DNA of 64,000 nucleotides. Source: Eucommia ulmoides. Lineage: Eukaryota > Streptophyta > Magnoliopsida > Garryales > Eucommiaceae. The notes beneath the pieces are model-generated. The model worked only from the letters and a program-made list of their open reading frames with translations. It was not told where the DNA came from and ran no database searches. Both the position numbers and the translations under genes were made by a program. Each line of letters begins with the position of its first letter. The first letter of the stretch is position 1. Positions 22,041 through 34,291 of the stretch are shown here, one piece after another. The DNA is taken from the NCBI GenBank assembly GCA_016647705.1, contig CM028333.1:8134616-8198615 (forward strand), given 5' to 3'.

Positions 22041-23899
22041 GGATTATATCAAAGATCTCTCCTATTTTTTGTCTTTGTATTAGAAATTCTGTCATTTGAC
22101 AAAGATCAGATAACTTCATTGATCTATATTTGGGTGAAAATACCATTTTATCCCTTGGTTTTTACCAGATATTATACCATTAAAAAAAACTAAGTAAAAT
22201 TTCCAATTTCCAATTTACCCCTTTATTCATTTGCTTCTCCATTTGCTCTTCTTTTTCATTGCGTTGAGAGAGAGAGTGAAGAAGAGTGGCTGAAGTCTCT
22301 CGATCGTCGCCGGCGACTGGAGATCTTATCTGATTAATTTTGGGCCGGCGACTGGAGATGTTATCCGATAATGTAAGACGAACCTCCAAATCAGGGAAAT
22401 AGAAGTTGAAATTCCATTGAGATAGAGAAGGGGTTCGGAGATTAGGGTTGCTTCCACCGCCAGCCTTCATCGTCGTGGTGAGCTTAGTACGCGGTTCTCT
22501 CTAAGCAACGGTCTTCTGTTTTGGAAGGCACCGCAGCTGTGCATCAACGGTGCAGATCTGTGGCACCGATAGGATCGAATTTCCATTTGCAGGTAATTTT
22601 TTGTGGGTATCGTTTGTGGGCCTCAGATCGGAAAGCTTAATCGCTCAAACTTATAGATCTTGTAAGATTGACTCTCTTTTTTCTAGGTCTCGTCGATCCC
22701 CACTGTTGTTTTCTGAAAGTTTCTCGTCGGATTTCTTCTTTCACCGCTGGTTAGATCGGCGGTGACCTGTTTGGGGTTTCTCTGCCACCAACTTTGCAAT
22801 GTTCAGGGATTTGCAATTTTGCTGGGGGTTTTTTGTTGTTCATTGGGGGGTTTCTAGATCTGGGGGTTGCTGCCATGGGTTTTCGGGTGTGATCTCTCCG
22901 ACGACGGTTCCTTCAGGCAGCGTCGGCGACCTCTCCCAATAAAAGCCACTTTCTTCATTGTCGAGGTAAAGGGGTTCACCGGATTCATAGCCACGGTTCC
23001 TTCAGGCAGCGTCATCAAGACGAGAATCCAGATGGAGAATCGATGAATCAGATATGAAATCTCCCTCGGTCATCTTCCAGTTCTGCAATCGTTGATCGAG
23101 AAGAGGTGAAGCAGATTCATAGCCAAGCAAAGGGAGATTCTGATTTGACTGAACATGAGGAGTGTGGAGTTCATTTTTAGGGTCGCATAATCGTAGATGG
23201 TGTAGGGTTCAGACATAGTGACGGCTCATCAGAGCAACGGTAATTTCTAATATGAGACCGATATCATTTGGATCGGATCTGGGATCTGAGTGAGGTTTGT
23301 TGTTGAACGTGTTAGGGCTTAAAGTTTTCAGGTGGTAGAGACGTGGAGAACGATAAATTAGTAGGCAGAAATTCGATGAATCAAAGCTACCATGGCCAAT
23401 GAGGCAACCGAGCTCGTACTTCCCGTGAAGGGCCTTGGAATTGGGAACGATGTCTTTGGTGTTGTCCGCCATTGATGAGCTCAAATATGAACTTGGGTAG
23501 ATGGATTAATGATGTAAATTTCTTTGAAAAATGACTCAGATTAGGAGAACTTAACTGTCTTCAACGTATTCCGGTGACTGGTCCGGTCGTGAATGAACAA
23601 GGATAATGCTTGGGTCTTTTTTATTTTTCATGTTTTTTTTTTTTAATTTGTGTTTAATAGAAATGGCATATTTGTCTAATAAATTAAATTAAGAAAGGGT
23701 ATATTTGTTATTTTATTGAACTTGAATGATTTTGAAGGTATTTTCGTCAATAATAATGTTATGTCAGTAACTATTCACTGACAGGGGAGGTAAGTGGTTT
23801 CAATTTTAAAACTACATAGAGGTGATTGATATTTATCAAATGATAGGGGGAATTTTTAGTATAAGAGCAAAAGATATGAGAGATCTTTGGTATAAATCC
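22041..23899. mobile_element. Pack-MULE-like element, 1.86 kb
   Basis: The ends GGATTATATCAAAGATCTCT and, reverse-complemented, GGATTTATACCAAAGATCTC form terminal inverted repeats extending for tens of bases. An exact 9-bp target duplication, TTAAAAAAA, flanks it (22032-22040 and 23900-23908), the hallmark of Mutator-like elements. It carries no transposase. Its interior is GC-richer and gene-like: a leader-type segment with a splice-like ATTTGCAGGTAATTTT (about 22580-22600), two copies of CGGTTCCTTCAGGCAGCGTC (about 22904 and 22992), and a kinase N-terminal fragment at the right. Confidence 0.85.
23383..23472 (-). pseudogene. Captured CIPK-type protein kinase N-terminus inside the Pack-MULE
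   Basis: The minus strand encodes MADNTKDIVPNSKALHGKYE followed by LGCLIGHGSF. This is the N-terminus and glycine-rich loop start of CBL-interacting kinases (usual form KYELGRLLGHGTFAKVY). The match stops right after GHGSF; the downstream residues are not kinase-like. The ATP-binding lysine and everything after it are absent. It is a captured 5' gene fragment, not a working kinase. Recognition is from family memory. Confidence 0.7.
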
Positions 23900-23908
23900 T
23901 TAAAAAAA

Positions 23909-25247
23909 ATAGACAAATAGAAAAAAATACTTCAAAAAATAATATTACAATTAAATATGAGTTAAACCGAAACAAAATAAACAAATAAAAAAGAATATAT
24001 ATATATATTTGCAATGTACAATGGGAAATAAATTCACTCTACAACTCCAATTTTAATTTTGTTATTCACCAAATAGTTTTAACATCTTTCATTTAACTAA
24101 TTGGCACGATAAGATGATGCAAGATTATGTAAACCTGTAAGAACAAAAGAAATAAAAAAATATAACCTTCGTGGGTAAATAAAAAAATACTACACCCAAA
24201 TTAAACAATCAAAAATAGAAAGAATTAAAAAAAAAAAAAAACTAATTAAATCTATATGAAGCATTTTAAACAAAGAATCATAAAACAGAAGAAGTACCAT
24301 CCCAAAATTTCGTGTTTTCCTCATCTCAATTTTTTTTTTCTTAAAATTTGATAAAATAACTGAAACATTTTTTCCTTTTGCATCCATTTTTCTATTTTTT
24401 TTTCCACATTCCACAAATCGAAAACAAAAACTCTTCTTTTGCATTTACTTTACTGCGCTTAAATAATGATTCAAAATTTACTGATAAGGGTAAACAAAAA
24501 TGGTAAAAACAGTTCGCTAAAACCAAACACTACCTAAATGCTTCCATTCACATAACAAAAACAAATTTTTGAGAATAGAAAGAAATTTCTGAAAATGCAC
24601 AGCCTTGTTTCCAAAATCTAACCAAAAAAAGATCTCGCCCTATAAATATATAAGGATAAATTAAAAATACATATTTATATGATTAAAAAATACTTAAACT
24701 ACGTGTGGTGAAACACGATTTTTAAATTACTGTTGCCAATGGATCAAACTGTATGGTGCAACCGATCAACATATATACACTTTACTTTAAGCACTCTTTA
24801 ATGGCTTCCCCTTCACTTTCGACCCCTTAAAACTCTGTTTTCTATCCATATATGTTTGTTTTTTATTATTTAGGAAATGAAGTCTATAGTAAATTTCAGA
24901 CACCAAAAAAACTTACTAATAGTTTCAATCTCCTAATTTGTTCAAGAATTACTCGCTCAATCACAACCCATCTCAGTGTCACTTCATCAATTGATCCCCC
25001 GACACTCCCAAATCCATATCCCCTGACATGATTGTGTTGTCAGATTTGAAACTCTCAAATCTATTCTCTAGCTCACACACACACACAAATAAAACCTTGA
25101 TGACTCTATTTAACAAACAAATCCATATAACCGAAAAACAATCTAAAACATAAAATTTTGCAACTTGAATGAAAACAATAAATAAATAAAAGGAAAATAC
25201 ATATGTTAGAGAGACTTAAATGAAAATCAAAATTTAAGAACAATAAC
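23909..25247. other. Gene-poor AT-rich stretch
   Basis: Very AT-rich, with poly-A tracts and a short (CA)n at about 25075. No gene, terminal repeat or RNA was recognised. Confidence 0.5.
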
Positions 25248-27202
25248 TGTTGATCCTAAGATTTTGATGAACAATTAAATGTAGATGTTTTTGGTAGAAC
25301 TAACAGTTTGATTAAGTATTTCAGTTTATTAGTTTTAGTGATGAAAATGATCATGAAGATATTGTGGTAATGCTAAAGATGATGACAAAGATGGTGGAAG
25401 ATTAAAAGTTTGAAGAAATTGAAGAACCTAAGGAAAGCAACCTAAGTTAAATTCTAACTCTTAATATCCCAATCAGGATCATACACGACACAAAATGATT
25501 TTTATAAATTTGTGTGTTTTTTATAAGATCTTAATTAGTTATATTATTTTCTCCTATTTGAAATTAAAAAAGAAATATTGATAATTAATTAAAACTGAAT
25601 TTAAGAATTTAGTGGAACTAACTGAGAAAAGAAATCGGTTAAAGGGACAAAAACATCGATGAAAATTAATTCAAAATGAATTAAGGAGATAATTCTAGCA
25701 TTGGTAAATCAACAGGTAAGTCGACCGATGCATAGAATATGAAGTTGCTGAATCTCTTGGTCGACAGGTAGGTCGACCTGAGCTTAAATGGTGAACTCTC
25801 TAAATCGATAAATCGATAGGGAGGTCAACCTGTGACCAGAAATGAAACTCTAGGTCAACAGATAGGTTGACCGATGGGCAAAGAATTTTTGGTTTGGCTA
25901 TATCCTAAATCGATCGGTCAACAGGTGACCCTTGGTCAGTCAACTTATGACACTGTTTCAAGACTTTGTGGAATTCCGGACTTTATTCTAAAAATAGCTG
26001 TTACTAGCCGTTTTATAGTTAAGATCTGAAAGATATCTTAGGGATTTGATGTCATTTGAGATATGTAATATATATTATCCCTATAAATATGGTTCATTAA
26101 GTTTGAATATTTCTCAATTTGGTAGATGTAATTCTTTTTATCCTATTTAATTGTGATTGTGAAATATTTGGGGGATTTAATTGAGAAGTTTAAAAGCCAT
26201 AATTAAATGATTTGGACCAGAATGAAGTCTTAATGATATAAGGGGCCTATAAAGGCAATTAAATGTCATAACAAGTGGGAATTAGCTGTTGGAAAACTTA
26301 TTTTATTTCCTTTTATATAGACCTGCATTTTTTCACATTTAAGAGTGATATCTTGAGAATTATTCTGAGTTATTCAACCTTTGAGCTTTCTAAGAGTAAT
26401 CATATTGATTGAAGTGTGAGATCTTTTTTAGAGTTATTCTTGAGAAACATTAGTTGTGGATTATTGCTACTACTGATCTGAAGTATCATTGCTATTATTC
26501 TTTCGGTGGATTTCTGGTGAAATTGTTCCAAGTTATTTATTTATTTGCTATAATTATTATTTACTTGGAATTTGATTTTTGAAATTGTTTTCCGATTTTT
26601 TATTGAAAAATATTTTTGAAACAATTTCTTGAAAAAATCTTATCACGTGCTCAATTACGTGTTACCCAATTTTTGTTTAAAATTAGATTTTGAATATCTC
26701 ACTTTTCTATCACTAGTTTTGAGATATTAATTGAGTTCTAATTTATCTGGGGTGATAGAAGTTCCGATTGAGAAAAAATATTTATCACTTTGTAATTGGT
26801 GAGTTGAGTGACGGATTGAATACTATTGTGAGTATTTAATCAAAGGGTAACTGGTTTTAGTCTCTTCCTGTAAAGAAATTGAGGTTGTAATTCTTCTTTG
26901 ATTGAATTGATTTGTGGGTAATTTTGTAACGATTCATTCCTTACTAGGTAAAAAGATATTTGAAGTGTTTGTAAGGTTTTGATTCTTTAGCCTAAGATAC
27001 AAAAAGAATTAGGTTATTCTTGAGCTTGTAAAAAGTAGAGGTTATTCATGAACCTGGGAAAATGAATTTGTATAGGTTGATTTTGAGCCTGTGAAAAGAA
27101 TCATTGTGAGGGTTTGGTTCTTACCTTTAAAGGAATCTTGAGTTTAGTGGGTGTGACTCTTCGTGGAGTTCGGGGGACTAAATTAATTAAGAGTAGCTTG
27201 GT

Positions 27203-30095
27203 TGTCACACCCTACCTCGGGCACCCGTCACTCGAGGCCGGGCGTGACGTCGACATGACGCTACCTGCCCAATCAACTAAATACATATAGATATACATAA
27301 CTACACCCGCTACTGTAAATGTTATATTTTTTTTCCCCCAAAATACCTGAACCTTCCATAGTTTACATCCGACCGACTCACCTCCAAAATGACCCTACCA
27401 CCAGACTCTACCTAGTGCCAGTAGTGGACCGACTCCTAACCGCGGTACCTGAAACCAAAATTTTTTGTCGGTGTATTGTCTTTATAATAAAAATATTTTA
27501 CGGATCAAGTATAAAAATTAAACACCACGTTTCAAAGTATAAAATAGTATAACCACGTACCGTACTAAAATCCAGTTTCTTGTCACCATTGAAATAAACT
27601 GATATATTTAAAATACCAAAACCAAATATTTTAAATCAACCAACCTAATCGTTTTAAATCAACTCATCCGAATATTTTAATCAAAATATAATATAATATA
27701 TCACCGCATATCGTGTTGAAAACTCAGTTCCACTACCACCAATGAAATGAAATAATATATTTAACACCCAATTCAAATATTTTGAGTCAACCAATTCAAA
27801 TATTTTGAATCCACCAATCCAAATATTTAAACCAACCAGTCCAAATATTTTTAAACGTATAATAAAGTACACAACACCTCCTCTCCTACTAGCTATAGGA
27901 CCGTTTTTACCTCACGATCGGGAGTTGCAACGGTACCGTACCACCTGTAGGTTTTGCACTCCGGATGAGTCAATCAACCACCTGCAGGACTAATCCTCCT
28001 AACATGTCATATTGTCAACAACCATCTGCCGGACTAATCCTCCGGATAGGTCATAATATCCACGACCATCTGCTGGACTAATCCTCTGGACAAGTCATAA
28101 TATAAACAATCGCCTGCTGGACTAACCCTCTGGACATGTCACAATATAAACAACCACATGCCGGACTAACCCTCCGAACAGGTCATAATATAGTCAACCA
28201 CCTGTAGGACTGACACTCCTAACAGGTCATAATATAATCAACCACATATAGGATTGGCAATCCTGATAGGTTATAATGTCACAACCATTTGCCGGACTAA
28301 TCCTCCGGACAAGTCATAATATAATCAACCACTTGCAAGACATGCCTTCCTAATAGGTCAAAATCATCCTGTAGGACATATCCTTCTGACGAGATCATAG
28401 CTATGACATAGTCGGACTAAAAATCATCCTTCACCTTTAAAACTAACTTGATTCAAGAATCGTTTTCCACCTTTAAAACCAATTTGATCCAAAAATCATT
28501 TTTTTCCCTTTAAAACCAACTCTACTTGATCCATATAAGTTGCAAATTCGTTTTTTTTTTTTTTTAAATAAACACATTTTCCATAATTTATACGAAAATA
28601 AAATTTATAATTTACATAGAAGACAGTACACTCACATCGTTCTCCGCACTGCAAAAATGTCACTGTCCAAAACCTACTAGGACACTGGCACCTATGAACC
28701 TAACAACAATAGGCCTAAATTAATATTTTATTTTAAAATAACCTAAAGTGCAATGCAGGCCCTAAATATCATATTTCCCATTCCCCAAGTTTTTATTATG
28801 AAAAATTATTATTTTGTCTGTTTCGCTACGTTAATATTTACCGTACCAATTTATTCAAGATTAACGATTATAGCAATATTATTACGGTTACGAAATTACT
28901 ATTATGATTGCGAAAATTTTAATGCTAATAATTTAATTTTTTAATGGAAATAATAATCGACTAATTTTTAACGAAAATAATACTTAAAGATTAAAATATT
29001 GACCAACGAAATCGTTACCTGTTTCGAATCACCCGCTAGGCGCGAAATGGGTTTTTTTTTTTTTTTTTTTTTGTTTTTATTTGGGTTATTTGTGTAATTT
29101 ATTTATTTATTTATTTGTTTCGGTTCTGCACCTGGACCTCACCGCTACAGCGATGGGTCTCACCGCCGCGGCGAACGCTTGTTCAAGCTCACTGAATCTT
29201 CACTGCTGCGGCGGTCGTTCGACAGTTCCTGATCTGCGTCATGGTTCAGCCGACCGTTTTCCTCTCTCTTCTCACTAATTTCCATGATCTCATTTGCCGC
29301 TCTTCTTCCACAATCACAGCACGCCCAAATGAACTACACACACCCACTCGAAGATCGAATGAACTTCAAATACTCATTGGCGAACCACCACACCGGCCGA
29401 ACTTCTCTCTCTTTCTACCAACTTCGGTGACTGATCACACACACACACTGCCGACCCTGTTTGATTTCAGATAAATATTACACACTCATAGAACCCACAA
29501 TACACTTACTTGTATGATCAACCCTACATACATACACCCACAACAAACACATGCATCGACAGTGGGGGTTGAACGACGGACACACCCACGCCGAAACACA
29601 CCACCATCGGATGACCACACCCCTCTCTCCGATCACACACACACACTCACGACCATCGCAACAATCCACACCCTCAACGACGACGCCGTCACACCCACAC
29701 ACGAACAACAAAGCCCCCGACACAATCACCGACCATACCTCGTCTGCACACCACCGGCGCCGAACCCGCCTGCTCATCTCTCTCTTCTTTCTCTGTTTTT
29801 TTTTTCTCTGAAGTGTGTGCATGCATATATGTATTTATATGCATGATTTTAGTGGGTTTAATTGATCCTACTAATCGCCACGGCAATCCGATCTTCTCCC
29901 TGTTTTCGATTTTTGATCCTAATTTTCTTTAAGTTGACATTTAAATCCAAAAATTTAAAATGAATGTTTCTAAAATTGCTAATTGACCCCTAAACTTTTA
30001 ATTTAAATATTAATTGACACATTTTCACCCTGTATTTTTCTAAATGCTCTAAAATGTAACTACAATTATGTACGTGCTAAAATTAGGGTCTTATA
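27203..30095 (-). mobile_element. Solo LTR of family L1, 2.9 kb, nested in the Copia LTR
   Basis: The unit starts TGTCACACCCTACC and ends ...TTAGGGTCTTATA. An exact 5-bp duplication, TTGGT, flanks it (27198-27202 and 30096-30100). Read on the minus strand it begins TATAAGACCCTAATTTTAGC and closes with GTGTGACA, comparable to the start and end of the element at 60165-62359. It contains a minisatellite (27970-28345) and a C-rich, CACACA-rich block (29100-29820) whose open frames are compositional. It interrupts the 5' LTR of the SIRE-like element, so it is the younger of the two. Confidence 0.8.
27970..28345 (-). repeat. Minisatellite with a CCGGACTAATCCTCCGG core, about 8 units
   Basis: Eight imperfect units of roughly 45-58 bp, e.g. 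ATCTGCCGGACTAATCCTCC then GGATAGGTCATAATAT. In the better-preserved units GCCGGA pairs with TCCGGA around TAATCC, so single units can form small hairpins. The array lies in the middle of the solo LTR. Confidence 0.85.
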
Positions 30096-31384
30096 TTGGT
30101 GAACCAATATAAATTTCTGGTGTACTGTTATTTTTTATTATTTATTTTTATTATTTTGTGTGCATCATATTTTCACTGTTATATAAAGATAATAATTAAT
30201 TTAGGATTAAAATTAATTATTTGGATTATTGAAGTACTTTTTCTCTGATAATTTTTTATCTACCCAATTCACCCCCCTCTTGGGTAACTCATTAGGCTAA
30301 CAATTGATATCAGAGCTGATTTTAACTCGATATACTTCACAGTATAGCTAAACACAATCACATGGAGTGTCTTGATTCTGAAGTTATGTGTACTACTGTT
30401 GATTTTATTTCTTCTAATAATCATTGTTCTGCTTGTGAGACTGATATAATTTGCAATGATGAAAATGCAGATAAGGCTATTGAGATGTTTATTGCTCTTA
30501 CGTATGTTTTTGGAAAAGAGAATTTTAAAATAGAGCAAAAAATTGCAACTCTTGAAAATAAGAAATTTAGTACTGTTAAATCTTTCAAGAAAAAGAATTT
30601 GGACAAATATTTTGAAACTGTTGAGTTTAAAAATGCTTTATCTGAAATTAGTAAGTTGTGCGAGAAAATTAAGTCTCTTGAGTATGAGACTGAGGTTTTG
30701 AAAAATGATTTTTATGATCTTCAACAGAATGAATTTAAAAGGAAAAATCTTGAAACCTTAAATGAGGTCTTGAGTATTGAATTGGATAATACAAGGTGTG
30801 AGCTTGATAGAGCTCGTATGAAAAACCATTCTATTGAAAATGAATGCCAAATTCTTAAGAATAATCTTGAATTTATGCATAAGAAGAATTTTGGTCTACA
30901 GGTAAACGTTAGCACAAATGAGTAGTTACTTGAGAAGACTCAAAAGGAGCTTAAGGAAGTAATGGATAAATTTAAGGATATTAAGAGTACTAAACTTGTT
31001 GAAAAACTAATAGTTACTAAAGTTGCTTCTCAAAATCGCAAACAATATAATGCTCCCGTACGAAACACTGACTATCCGAAGAGGCGTACTATTAGTATTA
31101 AGTGTTTTTATTGTGGTAAATTTAGTCATTATGAAAAAAATTGTTATTTATTACATGATTACCCTGTTTGATCCAGAAACAACTGGATACCGAAAGAGAA
31201 AATTTTGGTGCAGGTGCCAATAAGAGATTTGAATCATGGGCTTACGCTGCCCCAGCCTGTTTAACAAATAGGTTTATCCTTCTTCAATTCGGGGCCCATA
31301 TAACCAAACCGACCCCGTTTAGGATTTTATACCTAAGTCAATTTGGGACGGGAGTTTTACACACATTAAATAATAATAATTAAA

Positions 31385-32890
31385 TAAAACTCTAATGTCA
31401 TGGTCGACCCTTAGAAAACTCGGCCAAAAATTGAATCGTTAGCATCCCTACATGTTCTCATAATTTTTCAAAAAGAAAATAAAAAAAATAAATTTGAAAT
31501 AAAAATAATATAAATTCCGGTTCTTGTCATACAATCTTTCATTTTTATTTTTTAAAACTTTTATTCTGTTTATTAAAAAAATATTTTTTAATTATTTAGT
31601 TAATGTTTACCATGATATTAGATACAAATTCTACCTCAGTTAACATTAACTCTGATAGAAATTTTGTACCTGATTTAACTAAAGAATTAAAAATTATGTA
31701 TATGAAACAAAATTACAAATTTAATAATATTCATTTTAATTTTTTTTATAATTTTTATTTATGCTCCCATTTAAAAAAATAATATAATAAAATTGAGTAA
31801 TGTATTTATAAATGTCTTCCGTTGACAGTTACTCTACAATTGCTTGGGCGGCGTCACTTGAGAAGGGAATCCTGGCTAACGTAGACTATAGTCCGAGGGG
31901 TTCAATGACGGCTGGAACCGTGTTTAACATCCTCAATGCCCTCGGCGACGTGGCTTTTGCCTATACCGGCCACAATGTGGTGCTGGAAATTCAGGCGACA
32001 ATCCCTTCGACGCCGGAAAAGCCTTCCAAGGGACCGATGTGGAAAGGCGTGTTGGTGGTCTATATCGTCGTCGTCCTTTGCTACTTTCCGATGGCCCTCA
32101 TCGGTTACTGAGTTTTCGAAAATAGTGTGGACGATAACATCTTAATCACTCTCGAGAAGACTCATTGTCTTATCGCCGCTGCAAATTTGTTTGTTGTTGT
32201 TATCCATGTCATCGGAGGATACCAGGTTCTTTTTCTTCTCTTTTGGCTTAATTTACACTTTGCACCTATTAAGTTTGGGGATTATTGCACATTGATCTTC
32301 AATCTTTTAATTGTTGCTTATCCTTTCCCCAAGTCTCAATTTTGTGTCAAATTTCTCCAATTAACCGGAAATTTCCAATTTTTGTAACGGAAAAAATAAT
32401 AAGATATAAAAATTCTAAATTATATGTCACAATTGAAACTTTTATTATTCTTGCATTTCCCAGCTTCCAACTAGATAATTTGGTACGAAATTAAAATTTC
32501 AAAGAATAAAATGCAAAAAGGAAGATCAGATTGAAATTTCAAAAGTTAAAAATGAAATAAAATTTAAACGTTTATTTCCTTCAAGTTTTAGGTTTTATTC
32601 CATGAGAGGTTTTTGCACTTTGCACCCTTGAAGTTCCAGAGAAATTTCACTTTAGTCTTTGTCCTTTCAAATAATATATGTAACAATTTTTTTAATTATT
32701 TATTTGTATTTGGTTGATTATTTTTAATTATTTATTATCTTTTACATTTATTATCTTCCTAATAAATTTTTTTTAAATAATTTAATTTCAGATCTACATA
32801 GTATTGGGCGTATTGCTGATGTGCTTAGCTTCAATCGGTGGATTACGATCAATAATCCTCTCGGCGAAGACTTCCCAATTCTATTCTTGA
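31385..32890 (+). pseudogene. LHT-type amino-acid transporter pseudogene, copy 2
   Basis: The block at 31829-32225 encodes YSTIAWAASLEKG, GTVFNILNALGDVAFAYTGH, NVVLEIQATIPSTPEKPSKG and NLFVVVIHVIGGYQ. This is the highly conserved middle of lysine/histidine transporter-like (AAAP family) plasma-membrane permeases. A GT donor follows. A last-exon-like block at 32792-32890 encodes IYIVLGVLLMCLASIGGLRS to FYS-stop, the usual C-terminus. The exon(s) normally between these two, and all N-terminal exons, are absent. A TGA at 32109-32111 stands where IGYW normally has Trp. The copy is therefore dead. It shares its 5' flank and intron with the smaller relic at 9690-10780, so both come from one duplicated source. 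The family call is from memory and strong. Confidence 0.85.
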
Positions 32891-33384
32891 ATCTGTGATA
32901 ATGACGAAAAAATTCTTGAATTATTTTTCTCCTTTTTTTTAGGATATTCAATAATAGACTATTTTGACAATTATTTCTTATTTCAAAACTATCATTTTGT
33001 CGTTTTTGCTAATTAATTCATTATTTTCAGTCAATAATTATTAATATTTTAGTTTGTGCAATTTATTTTTGTGGTTTATTATTTTTAGAAGTCATTAAGA
33101 CGAAGTTGTTTACATAAGAAGAATGTTCTTTTAAAAAATTAATTTCTAAAAAATAAGTCATTTCAACTTATTTTCAGAAGTCTCATAAGCCCGGATTGGA
33201 AATCCCTTTTATTTAAAGTCGGGATTAGCAATCCCTACTTTATCCTTATCTTAAAAGAAAAAAGAAAAAAAACCTTAAAACTGGGATTTGTGACTCCAAT
33301 TATATGGTTCAGGATATTTTTTATTTTTATTTTTTAAAAGCCAGGGTTAAGAACCTCGACTTTCTGGCTTTCCACAATGAAAGC

Positions 33385-34177
33385 TAGGGATGACAATTAA
33401 AATCAAACTGAAGAGTAACCACACGAAACCGAACCGAGTGGTCCGGTTTTGAAACTGACTAAATAGTTTTGATCGTGGTTTTAGTTTTAAATTTAACAAT
33501 CGACGCGGTTTTAGTTTCGGTTTTGGTTTTGGGATAGTAACCGTGTAACCAATATATATATTTTTTATTTATTTACTATTTACAACTTAATCCCTAATTT
33601 TATATAAATATTTTGTATTTATTTACACTTTAACCCTAATGTATACATATGCTTATAGATTGGTTGCTAGGGTTGTAATTCATTTATTTACTTGGCCGAA
33701 CAACTGCTCCTGTTTCTTGCCTCTTCACTTACTCCTTTCTCATCCTTCACCATGACTATTATCTATGATTTTATTGTTGTAACCCATTTGTGACTATTAT
33801 CTATGATTTTATTGTTGTAACTCATTTGTGACTATTATCTATGATTTTATTGTTGTATTTTATTTATCGTTAGGAGCGTTTATGTAACAATTAATAGTTT
33901 GGGGTTTTATTTTTGTTTTTAGAATTTATGTTTTATATTTTGGATATGTTTTTGTTCATATATAAGAAATAATGGTCCGCGGTTTTGGTTTCGGAATTTG
34001 ATTTTGGTTTTAGTTTTTATAAAATTTAAAAATTTTAAACGGTTTCGCAGTTTTTGTTTTGATTTTGATTAAAATTAAATGATCCGATTTTAAATCTGTT
34101 TAAAAGAAATCGGCGGTTTTGGTTTTGATTTTAATATATTCTATATATGTCCAACGATTTTATGACTGACATCCCTA
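33385..34177. mobile_element. Non-autonomous hAT-type element, 793 bp
   Basis: The ends TAGGGATGACAA and, inverted, TAGGGATGTCAG are hAT-like. The 8-bp flanks ATGAAAGC (33377-33384) and ATGAAAGT (34178-34185) agree at 7 of 8 positions. The interior is made of GGTTTTGGTTTTGATTTT-like and AACCGAACCG-like subrepeats. Relatives lie at 38725-39296, 48610-48960 and 63125-63330. No coding region. Confidence 0.75.
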
Positions 34178-34291
34178 ATGAAAGTCGAGGTTCCTAACCC
34201 GGCTTTGACATGGCCCATTATGGGGTTTGATGTTACTTTTCGCCGTTGATTCAAATGACAACGCTTCTGATTAATTCTTCAGCATGCCATG

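Larger units (their letters stand above)
25248..31240 (+). mobile_element. SIRE/Maximus-like Copia relic with a nested LTR (fossil)
   Basis: The 5' LTR starts TGTTGATCCTAAGATTTTGA at 25248 and ends ...TTAGGCTAACA at 30302. A primer-binding-like TGATATCAGAGCTG, complementary to initiator-Met tRNA, follows at once. A Gag-like ORF (30362-30925) is rich in heptad-like Leu/Glu/Lys, as in SIRE gag coiled coils. A later block has the zinc knuckle CFYCGKFSHYEKNC (about 31106-31147). The LTR is split by the separate element at 27203-30095, giving about 2.15 kb of its own sequence. No 3' LTR or later polyprotein is seen before the LHT relic. Broken; age not measurable here. Confidence 0.75.

Noticed and set aside
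23209-23484. A 91-residue frame as a kinase gene
   Set aside because: Only the first 30 or so residues are kinase-like, the catalytic core is absent, and the frame lies inside a Pack-MULE.
27970-28345. Possible CRISPR-like regularly spaced repeat
   Set aside because: Units diverge throughout, spacers are not unique sequences of fixed length, and the context is a plant LTR; it is a minisatellite.
29081-29886. Overlapping Cys/Val-rich and Thr/His-rich frames
   Set aside because: They are compositional frames in the CACACA-rich part of the solo LTR at 27203-30095.
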